This document shows, one piece after another, positions 7,226 to 15,309 of a stretch of DNA of 64,000 bases. The notes beneath the pieces were generated by a model that did not search any database, was not told the DNA's origin, and was given only the letters and a program-made list of their open reading frames with translations. Each line of letters opens with the position of its first letter. Position 1 is the first letter of the stretch. The translations under genes were made by a program, and so were the position numbers. Location: assembly GCA_947243855.1 (NCBI GenBank), contig CAMXIK010000010.1, positions 1 to 64,000 of the forward strand, written 5' to 3'. The stretch is from an uncultured Lachnospiraceae bacterium (GTDB taxonomy: Bacteria; Bacillota; Clostridia; Lachnospirales; Lachnospiraceae).

Positions 7226-9574
7226 CTACGATTCCATTTCAAAAATCAGGATAACCTTAAACAAATCCCCGTCGACCTCGATCAGCATTTCCCCGCCCTG
7301 CAGCTCCGTAAAGCTTCTAGCGATGGCAAGGCCCAGCCCGCTTCCTTCGGTGCTTCTGGCGCTGTCCCCGCGGACAAACCGCTCTGTCAGGCTTTCCGGC
7401 GCCACATTAAGCTCTGAGCCGGAAATATTTTTCAGTTCGATGCAGACCGCATCCCCGCGCTTTTCCGTCTTCACATAAACCCTTGTGTGGGGCATGGCAT
7501 ATTTCATGATGTTGGCGTACAGGTTATCAAAAACCCGGTAAGTTTTTTCCCCATCCAGCATCAGGAATAATTTCTGATCGGGAACGGTGAAGCGGAAAAT
7601 CAGGTCCGCCTCCTTGGCTCTGTCCTCATATTCCAGATAGACCTGCCGCACCAGATGACAGATATCCACCTTTTCTTTGTGAAAAGTCACACTGCCGCTG
7701 TTTGCTTTGCTTACCTCAAAGAGATCCTCGATCAGCGCTTTTAGCCGAAGCGATTTTCGCTCCAACACTTCTAAGTATTCTTCCCGCTGTTTTTCCGTCA
7801 CGCCTTCCTCCTGCAGAAGGTCGATATAGGTGATGATGGCCGTGAGCGGCGTCTTCAAATCGTGGGATACGTTGGTGATCAGCTCCGTTCGCATACGCTG
7901 GCTTTTGACCTCCTCCTCCACCGCCGTGGAAAAACCGGTCTGGATATCCGCAAGCTCTTCCTTAAAAGATTCAAACATCCCCCAGTCGCCCGCAAACTTT
8001 GTCTGCAAATTGCCATCGGCAAGGGAACGGGTAGCAGTAAGCAGACAGGCATATTTTTCCTGCACAATACCGATCCGTTTTTTGAAGAAAAAGTAAAGCC
8101 ATATTGAGTATGCGATCAGGAGCGCCACCCCAAAAATCCAGACGGTGCAAAACAGGGCAAGGACCAGATAATTGACTACAATCCATTTTAAAAGCGGTAT
8201 TTTCATATCCTGTTCCAGATCCATATGCTCAAAATTCCGGTTGATCTGCGCCCTTTTTCTGCGTATGAGAATACGCATCAAGCGAAACAGCCGGTAAACG
8301 AAACACCGTTTTTTGAGATACTTTCTGAAACCGAACACATACGCTTGGCAAAGCTGGGTCCATAAGAAAAACCACATCGAAAAGACGATCATAAGGAGCA
8401 CGAAATTGCCTGCCGCAACAATCTTTTTCGCGCCCGTTTCGGAAAAAATCGGCAAAGCGGAACGCAGCATGTATGCGAAGCTGGAATCCCACCGATCGGA
8501 AACGCTGTACATGACAAGCTTTACCGATAACATACCAAGCGCATAGAACCCACAGACAATCAGTACGGCAACCGTCTCTAGATGGATTGGCAGCATACAT
8601 CTTTCATGCAGACGGTATTTTTTCAGAAAGGGCAGAAGCAGCGCCGCGATTCCAAGCACGAGAAGGACCGCCCGAAAGAGCTCTTGGATGCCGATATAGT
8701 TATAATTTACAGCGGACTGCATGGATAAGAAAACGCGGGAGGAGGCTTTCACCTCCGCAAGCTGCTGCGCTGTCAGGGCATAACAGATGGTACAGTTTCT
8801 GGGCGTATTCGCCACATGCAGGCGCATTTGCTTCACCTGACTATGACCGTTGCCGCAATAATATATGTCGCCCTCCCAGTTTACATCTGCATACGCGCTG
8901 TAGGACAGGGTTTCATACAGACTCCGTTCCAAATAACGGCTTTTCATCACACTCTGCACTTTCGTGATCAGTGCGTTCACATCTTCGCCTTTGGCCCACA
9001 CGTGGGCAAGCTGCCCTTCCTCGTTAAAATCCATCTTGATATAGTAGGGATAGTAGTCGTTCAGGCTATCGTCCCCGTCTTCCGCCCCAAGCTCAAGCAG
9101 ACGGTTCGTCGTGTTGGAAAGGGTCTTCTGCCCCTCCTTGTCAAGAATCATATAATCAAGCTGCACAGAAAGGCCGTCCGCAAAGGAGTTGTCCCACTCT
9201 GTAAGCAGGCTGTCCAAATGTTCTCCAGCATAGGAACGGGGCGTCTCGCCTCCGAAATCAAAATATTCGTCAAAATCAGTCGCAGGCGCTTCCTCAGCCG
9301 TGAGATAAACGTCGCGATAGTCGATCTCCTGATTCCAAACATTCTCACACAACTGTTTATAGAGCACAGTATTGGCCTGATAAATCTCATGGGTAAACTC
9401 GTTGCCGGAGAGAATGTCCGGCTCTTCTACCTTCACACGGGCCTTAAAGCTTTGATACTGCGACAAAAAGAGCAGGGAGGCCGCTAAAATCAGTAAAAAG
9501 GCCGCTGCAAACCCGAATGCCATCCCTCCCCCGTTATTTTTTTTCTTTTCACTGTTTTTCAATTTTATATCCAA
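7226..9574 (-). CDS. Membrane sensor histidine kinase
   Basis: Sensor partner of the response regulator encoded just upstream. In 782 residues: one transmembrane helix (about 18-38), an extracellular sensor region to about 285, a cluster of about six further hydrophobic helices (about 290-500), a HAMP-like linker (RSLADGNLQTKFAGDWGMF), the HisKA box ELITNVSHDLKTPLTAI with phosphorylated His, and an HATPase domain ending in GSGLGLAIARSF. The start is taken as TTG at 9574, overlapping the regulator gene by 26 nt, which suggests translational coupling; its SD is weak, so a start slightly downstream is possible. The sensor region matches nothing I recognise. Multi-helix kinases of this layout often sense the cell envelope, but that is inference. 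Confidence 0.9.
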   Translation of the reverse strand: MDIKLKNSEKKKNNGGGMAFGFAAAFLLILAASLLFLSQYQSFKARVKVEEPDILSGNEFTHEIYQANTVLYKQLCENVWNQEIDYRDVYLTAEEAPATDFDEYFDFGGETPRSYAGEHLDSLLTEWDNSFADGLSVQLDYMILDKEGQKTLSNTTNRLLELGAEDGDDSLNDYYPYYIKMDFNEEGQLAHVWAKGEDVNALITKVQSVMKSRYLERSLYETLSYSAYADVNWEGDIYYCGNGHSQVKQMRLHVANTPRNCTICYALTAQQLAEVKASSRVFLSMQSAVNYNYIGIQELFRAVLLVLGIAALLLPFLKKYRLHERCMLPIHLETVAVLIVCGFYALGMLSVKLVMYSVSDRWDSSFAYMLRSALPIFSETGAKKIVAAGNFVLLMIVFSMWFFLWTQLCQAYVFGFRKYLKKRCFVYRLFRLMRILIRRKRAQINRNFEHMDLEQDMKIPLLKWIVVNYLVLALFCTVWIFGVALLIAYSIWLYFFFKKRIGIVQEKYACLLTATRSLADGNLQTKFAGDWGMFESFKEELADIQTGFSTAVEEEVKSQRMRTELITNVSHDLKTPLTAIITYIDLLQEEGVTEKQREEYLEVLERKSLRLKALIEDLFEVSKANSGSVTFHKEKVDICHLVRQVYLEYEDRAKEADLIFRFTVPDQKLFLMLDGEKTYRVFDNLYANIMKYAMPHTRVYVKTEKRGDAVCIELKNISGSELNVAPESLTERFVRGDSARSTEGSGLGLAIARSFTELQGGEMLIEVDGDLFKVILIFEMES

Positions 9575-10262
9575 CGCCCCACACCACCTTTAAGTATTTT
9601 GGCTCTCTGGGATTGATTTCGATCTTCTCCCGGATTTTTCTGATGTGCACCATAATGGTATCTGTGTTGATGGCTTGCTCGTTCCAGACCCGCTCATAAA
9701 TCTCCTCTGTCGAAAACACCCTTCCCGGACTCTTGATTAAAAGAAGCAGGATTTTAAATTCGGTTGGCGTAAGCTTCACAGGGTTGCCGTCGAGAAACAC
9801 CTCCACCGTGTCCTCATGTAACTCAAGGCCGCCGACGGTATAGACTTTCTCTCCTTCGCCCTCTTCGCTGTTTCTGTTCTGTACTTCCAGATAACGGCCG
9901 TACCGCCTTAAGTGGGAATTGACTCTGGCCAGTAGCTCCATAGTGGTAAACGGCTTTGTCACATAGTCGTCCGCTCCCATATTAAGCCCCATGATTTTAT
10001 CCACTTCCTCCGACTTCGCCGAGAGCATAATCACCGGAAATTCATAGTTTAACTCCCGCATCCGCATCACCATACTGATCCCGTCCATTCTGGGCATCAT
10101 CACATCCACAATCGCAAGGTGGACGGTTTCTTTTTTCATGACGGCAAGTCCTTCCACGCCGTCCGCTGCCTGATAGACCGTATAACCCTGATTTTTCAGG
10201 TAAATCTCGATTCCCTCCCGGATATCCTTGTCGTCTTCCACAATTAAAATATGATAGTCCAT
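9549..10262 (-). CDS. OmpR/PhoB-family response regulator
   Basis: DNA-binding partner of the kinase at 7226-9574. The receiver domain (about 1-120) has the acidic pair EDD, the phosphorylated Asp in LAIVDVMMPRMDG, Ser in VIMLSAKSE and Lys in DDYVTKPF. The C-terminal winged helix (about 140-237) has LTPTEFKILLLLIKSPGRVF and VWNEQAINTDTIMVHIRKIREKI divided by a short loop. ATG at 10262 is chosen because GGAGGT lies 7 nt upstream; a GTG nine bases further upstream is in frame. The DNA target cannot be read from this window. Confidence 0.93.
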   Translation of the reverse strand: MDYHILIVEDDKDIREGIEIYLKNQGYTVYQAADGVEGLAVMKKETVHLAIVDVMMPRMDGISMVMRMRELNYEFPVIMLSAKSEEVDKIMGLNMGADDYVTKPFTTMELLARVNSHLRRYGRYLEVQNRNSEEGEGEKVYTVGGLELHEDTVEVFLDGNPVKLTPTEFKILLLLIKSPGRVFSTEEIYERVWNEQAINTDTIMVHIRKIREKIEINPREPKYLKVVWGVGYKIEKQ

Positions 10263-10347
10263 TGCCTCCACCTCCGCTTTCCCCTATCATAACCGAAACA
10301 TCTAAATAAAAACTGCAGTCATTTCTTAATTAATTCTAAATAATGAG

Positions 10348-10384
10348 AAAGGCACTCCGGCCGGATGAACGGCGGAATGCCTTT
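10348..10384. terminator. Terminator after argC
   Basis: AAAGGCA...TCCG pairs with CGG-AATGCCTTT across 10348-10384, giving a long GC-rich stem with an A/T-rich edge on both sides. It ends the minus-strand argC transcript just upstream of the response-regulator gene. Confidence 0.7.
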
Positions 10385-10390
10385 ATTTTC

Positions 10391-11347
10391 CTATGCGAGA
10401 TTCAAAGTAAGCCCTTTTGCCTCGTCGCAGCCAAGAACGATATTCATACATTGGATCGCCGCGCCGGAAGCGCCTTTTCCCAAATTGTCAAATTGAGAAG
10501 AGACAACGATACGCTCCTCGTTTCCCGTCACATAAATTTTTAATCCATCCCAGCCGGACAACCCGTTCCCAGCGAGAAATCCGCCGGCCGCAACCGCATC
10601 GTCTGCGGCGCTTACCTGAATGAACTGCTCATTTTGGTAGTATGCAGCATAGTAGTGAAGCAGCGATTCGGGCGTCTGTTTTTTCGCCAGCAGATCGGCA
10701 TAAAAGGGCACGGAAACGACCATGCCGCTGTAATAGTCGTCAATAATCGGTGAAAACAAAGGCGTACGCGCAAGCCCCGTGATTTTATGCATTTCCCTTA
10801 AGTGCTTATGCTGCTGGGTCAGTGCATATTCTCTTCCAGATGATAACTCTGCCGGCCTGTCTTCGCTTTCATAAGCAGCTATCGTCCTTTTACCGGCCCC
10901 GCTGTACCCAGAAAGGGCAAAACTGCTTACCGGATAGTCTTTTTGCAGAATCCCGCCCACAATGAGCGGATACACCAATGAAATAAAGCCGGAGGCATAA
11001 CATCCCGGAACGGCAATCCGCTTTCCCGTTTGAATGGCCGCCCTGTGCGCGTCAGACAGTTCCGGAAACCCGTATGCCCAGCCCGGTTCTGTCCGGTGCG
11101 CCGTAGACGCGTCGATGATCACCACATCTTCGTTTTCCGCAAGCTTTACGGATTCCCGCGCCGCCTCATCGGGTAAACACAAAAACGTAATATCTGAGGC
11201 GCAGATCAGTTTCTTCCGCTCCTTTGGATCTTTTCTAAGCTCCGGATCGATCTGCAGCAATTCGATATCGTCGCGGCGTCCAAACCGTTCGTTGATCCTA
11301 AGTCCGGTCGTTCCTTCGCTTCCGTCAATAAAAACCTTTGTTTTCAT
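10391..11347 (-). CDS. argC: N-acetyl-gamma-glutamyl-phosphate reductase, short (type 2) form
   Basis: Reduces N-acetylglutamyl phosphate to N-acetylglutamate semialdehyde with NADPH in arginine/ornithine synthesis. The 318-residue length and the N-terminus KVFIDGSEGTTGLRINERF are those of the shorter ArgC class. The catalytic Cys is in VPGCYASGFISLVYPL, and SAFSGYSGAGK-type sequence (FALSGYSGAGKRT) follows. It stands alone between two terminators, with no other arg gene next to it, so arginine genes are scattered in this genome. The SD is a somewhat distant GAGG. Confidence 0.95.
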   Translation of the reverse strand: MKTKVFIDGSEGTTGLRINERFGRRDDIELLQIDPELRKDPKERKKLICASDITFLCLPDEAARESVKLAENEDVVIIDASTAHRTEPGWAYGFPELSDAHRAAIQTGKRIAVPGCYASGFISLVYPLIVGGILQKDYPVSSFALSGYSGAGKRTIAAYESEDRPAELSSGREYALTQQHKHLREMHKITGLARTPLFSPIIDDYYSGMVVSVPFYADLLAKKQTPESLLHYYAAYYQNEQFIQVSAADDAVAAGGFLAGNGLSGWDGLKIYVTGNEERIVVSSQFDNLGKGASGAAIQCMNIVLGCDEAKGLTLNLA

Positions 11348-11382
11348 AGCTATGTCTATCCTCTCTTTGCGTTTTCACCAAG

Positions 11383-11433
11383 AAAAACCTTACCAATTTT
11401 CAGAGCTTGTGTTTGAAAATCAGTAAGGTTTTT
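11383..11433. terminator. Terminator after ilvC
   Basis: AAAAACCTTAC (11383-11393) pairs with GTAAGGTTTTT (11423-11433), and inside it ATTTTCA (11396-11402) pairs with TGAAAAT (11414-11420). The poly-A/poly-T edges make this a strong bidirectional intrinsic terminator, closing the ilv transcription unit. Confidence 0.85.
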
Positions 11434-11461
11434 TACTCAAAAGTATGCGAAAGCCAATTTA

Positions 11462-12514
<1,053 letters not shown>

Positions 12515-12553
12515 TTACTGTTGTATAACTGAAAGGGTTGCCCCTTGAGCTAA

Positions 12554-13054
12554 CTAGAGATAAGTGACATGTTCGATACCGCGGCTTAAGCCGGCGATGC
12601 CGGTACGGGCCAGCTCCAAAACCTCGTAGCCGTCCAAAACGGCGAGGAATGCGTCGATCTTATCCTGATCGCCGATCAATTCAATGGTAATGCTGCCCGG
12701 AGATACGTCTACGGGATCTGCACGGTAGGCGTTTGCCACTGCAAAAATATCAATTCGGTCTCTGGCCGACTGCACGCGCACCTTGATCAGCGCAAGCTCC
12801 CGGTACACGCTCTCGCCGGGTTTCAACTCCTTGATATCCCGCACATCCACAAGCTTGGCTACCTGTTTTTCAATCTGTTCGAGGATCTCATCGTCCCCGG
12901 AGGTGACAATCGTAATGCGGGTATAGCGTGGATCTGCCGTCACGCCAGCGGTAATGCTGTCGATATTGTAACCGCGTCTGGAAAACAGCCCTGCAATGCG
13001 GCTTAAGACGCCGGATGTATTATCAACCAATAACTGAAACACCTTTTTCTGCAT
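12554..13054 (-). CDS. ilvN: Acetolactate synthase small (regulatory) subunit, canonical copy
   Basis: Regulatory subunit of acetohydroxyacid synthase, giving valine feedback to IlvB. The 166-residue protein begins MQKKVFQLLVDNTSGVLSRI, the N-terminal ACT domain, and continues with the ACT-like C-terminal half (VDVSPGSITIELIGDQDKID, LELARTGIAGLSRG). A longer open frame reaches 13195, but ATG 13054 has an SD (AAAGG) and the expected N-terminus, so it is the start. It has its own promoter (13113-13141) and lies 116 bp after a diverged paralogue. Confidence 0.92.
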   Translation of the reverse strand: MQKKVFQLLVDNTSGVLSRIAGLFSRRGYNIDSITAGVTADPRYTRITIVTSGDDEILEQIEKQVAKLVDVRDIKELKPGESVYRELALIKVRVQSARDRIDIFAVANAYRADPVDVSPGSITIELIGDQDKIDAFLAVLDGYEVLELARTGIAGLSRGIEHVTYL

Positions 13055-13112
13055 ACCATCACACCTTTCCGGTTTTCTTTTTATCTGCCATACGGCATAA
13101 ACACTGTCAATC

Positions 13113-13141
13113 ATTGTAGCAACTTCATAGAAAAAAGTCAA
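13113..13141 (-). promoter_or_regulatory. Internal promoter ahead of ilvN-ilvC
   Basis: On the minus strand TTGACT (13141-13136), a 17-nt spacer and TACAAT (13118-13113) make a near-consensus vegetative promoter in the 116-bp gap between the two small-subunit genes. A weak hairpin (AGCC-AAAAG-GGCT then GTTTTT, 13170-13151) precedes it and may attenuate read-through from ilvB. Confidence 0.65.
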
Positions 13142-13170
13142 CTGCACGTCGAAAAACAGCCCTTTTGGCT

Positions 13171-13662
13171 CTATTGTTCTTCCGCCTCCAGACATTTTTG
13201 TAACGCCAATGTTCCTGTGCGGGCCAGTTCCACGATGCTGACGCCTTTCATCATGCTGATAAACAGCCGAATCCGCTCCGGCACATCGCAGATCTGGATA
13301 ATAAACATATTCTTGGACATGTCAACGATATCTGCATGCATGATATTACAGGTCTCCATAATATCACGCCTGTTATTTTTATTGTATTTTACCTTCATCA
13401 GCATCAGCTCCCGGCTGATACTGGCAGGTTCATCGAAGGTCTTTACCTTGATTACATCGATTTTTTTATTGAGCTGCTTTTCGATCTGCTCAATCGTCCG
13501 CTCATCGCCGCTGCTTACCACGGTCATACGGGATACGGTAGTATCTTCCGTCTCTCCTACCGCAAGAGACTCGATATTAAAACATCTTCTGGAAAACAGT
13601 CCCGCAACCTTGCAGAGCACGCCCGATCTGTTTTCCACCAGTACAGAATATATTTTTTTCAT
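13171..13662 (-). CDS. ilvH: Second acetolactate synthase small-subunit paralogue
   Basis: A 163-residue IlvN/IlvH-family ACT protein, between ilvB and the canonical ilvN. It keeps MKKIYSVLVENRSGVLCKVAGLFSRR split over the ACT fold and the C-terminal VELARTGTL, but the central part (KYNKNNRRDIMETCNIMHAD, VDMSKNMFIIQICDVPE) departs from the usual VDVSPESLTIE sequence. It may bind a different effector or act as a second regulatory chain for the same IlvB; this is inference. Its start overlaps nothing and sits 21 nt after the ilvB stop, indicating co-transcription with ilvB. The symbol is by family only. Confidence 0.85.
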   Translation of the reverse strand: MKKIYSVLVENRSGVLCKVAGLFSRRCFNIESLAVGETEDTTVSRMTVVSSGDERTIEQIEKQLNKKIDVIKVKTFDEPASISRELMLMKVKYNKNNRRDIMETCNIMHADIVDMSKNMFIIQICDVPERIRLFISMMKGVSIVELARTGTLALQKCLEAEEQ

Positions 13663-13683
13663 AGTATCCTCCGATTTCTCACA

Positions 13684-15297
13684 CTAGACAAGATCCATGG
13701 GATCAATCAGGCATTCCAAAAGCACCGACTCGTCCTTCTCCAAAAAGGCGCGGATCGTCTCCTTTGCGCCCTTCATATCAGCCAGTCTCATAAACCGCAG
13801 ACCATAAGCCTCCGAGAGTTTGGATAGATCCGGGCTTCCGGATAAATCCACCACGGAATAATTGTCCTTGTAAGTGAAATGTTGGTATTGCCTTACCATA
13901 CCAAGGTAATTGTTTTTCAAAACCACGATCTTGACAGGTACGTCAAACTGCCGCATGGTTGCCAGCTCCATCATAGACATCTGGAAGGAACCGTCGCCGC
14001 AGACTGCCACCACTTGGCGTTTTTTGTCCGCCAGTTTTGCGCCCATGGCCGCCGGAATGGAATATCCCATGGTGCCCATACCTCCGGTGGTGAGAAACCG
14101 CCCGTTCTTTACAATGTGGTAGCCGCAGGACCAAATCTGATTTTGTCCTACGTCCGCTACATAGACCGCATCTTCCTCCATAGCCTCGGAGAGCTGTGTC
14201 AGGAAGGCCGCCGGGTCCACATAGGCGGGATTTGGTTTGCGTACTGGCTGCATGGTATCACGGTAGCCGTTAAGAGTCTGCAGCCACTCGCTATGATCGC
14301 TGGAAAACGCCTCCGTTTCCATATCCTCAAAAATATGCTTTGCATCTCCTACCAGAGGGATCGCAGGCCCTACGTTTTTACCGATTTCCGCCGGGTCCAC
14401 ATCAATATGGACAAGTACCTTGTTTTCTGTGATCACGTCCGGCTGGTTGACCGCCCTGTCGGCCACCCGCGCCCCCACCATAAGCAGCAGATCGGACTCG
14501 TTCATGGCCCGGTTGGCATAGGGCTTTCCGTTATTTCCCACCATACCGTAATACATCGGATGCTTGGTGGGCATAGCGCCGATTCCCATCATCGTGGAAA
14601 CCACCGGAATCTGGTGCTTTTCCGAGAATGCGCGCAGAGCGCCCTCGGCACCGCTTAAGAGCACGCCGCCGCCAGCGCAGATGAGAGGACGTTTGGCCTT
14701 GTCAAGCTCTTTTATCACTTTCTTAATCTGGGCCATATTTCCCTTTACGGTAGGTTTGTAAGTGCGCATATTTACTTCGTCCGGATATTTGAATTTTCCA
14801 ACGGGCGCATTCTGCACATCGATCGGAATGTCAATGAGCACAGGCCCTTTACGTCCGGTGGATGCCAGATGGAAGGCTTCTTTAAAAATCTGCGGGATAT
14901 CCGCCGCATCTTTTACCAAATAACTATATTTGACAAAGGATTCCGCCGCCCCCGTGATATCCGCCTCTTGGAACACATCGGAGCCCAAAAGCTCGCTGTT
15001 TACCTGTCCGGTAATACATACCATGGGAATACTGTCCGCAAAAGCGGTGGCGATTCCCGTGATCAAATTCGTAGCGCCGGGACCGGAAGTCACCGCGCAC
15101 ACGCCCACCTTTCCCGAAACGCGCGCTAGTCCGCTGGCTGCATGGGCCGCATTCTGCTCCGTCCGGATCAGAATGGTTTGAATATTGGACTCTAAAATAC
15201 TGTTATAGAAGGGGCAAATCGCCACTCCGGGGTAGCCGAATACATAATCGACGCCCTCCGCTTCCAGACATTTTACGATTGCATCTGCACCTATCAT
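13684..15297 (-). CDS. ilvB: Acetolactate synthase large (catalytic) subunit
   Basis: Thiamine-diphosphate enzyme making acetolactate from two pyruvates, or acetohydroxybutyrate, the first common step to branched-chain amino acids. In 537 residues: catalytic Glu in TILIRTEQNAAHAASGLAR, the central domain with VGARVADRAV, and the TPP motif from GDGSFQMSMMELATMRQ to LKNNYLGMVRQYQ. The length is slightly below the usual 550-570. It lies 12 nt after metH and just before two ilvN-type genes, so holoenzyme subunits are encoded together. Confidence 0.97.
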   Translation of the reverse strand: MIGADAIVKCLEAEGVDYVFGYPGVAICPFYNSILESNIQTILIRTEQNAAHAASGLARVSGKVGVCAVTSGPGATNLITGIATAFADSIPMVCITGQVNSELLGSDVFQEADITGAAESFVKYSYLVKDAADIPQIFKEAFHLASTGRKGPVLIDIPIDVQNAPVGKFKYPDEVNMRTYKPTVKGNMAQIKKVIKELDKAKRPLICAGGGVLLSGAEGALRAFSEKHQIPVVSTMMGIGAMPTKHPMYYGMVGNNGKPYANRAMNESDLLLMVGARVADRAVNQPDVITENKVLVHIDVDPAEIGKNVGPAIPLVGDAKHIFEDMETEAFSSDHSEWLQTLNGYRDTMQPVRKPNPAYVDPAAFLTQLSEAMEEDAVYVADVGQNQIWSCGYHIVKNGRFLTTGGMGTMGYSIPAAMGAKLADKKRQVVAVCGDGSFQMSMMELATMRQFDVPVKIVVLKNNYLGMVRQYQHFTYKDNYSVVDLSGSPDLSKLSEAYGLRFMRLADMKGAKETIRAFLEKDESVLLECLIDPMDLV

Positions 15298-15309
15298 AGT
15301 CTATCCTCT

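Noticed and set aside
8816..9487. A 223-codon plus-strand open frame inside the histidine kinase
   Set aside because: Opposite strand of a confident kinase sensor region; composition typical of a mirror frame.
13055..13195. N-terminal extension of ilvN to 13195
   Set aside because: The added 47 residues do not match the family, and ATG 13054 has an SD and the expected ACT-domain start.
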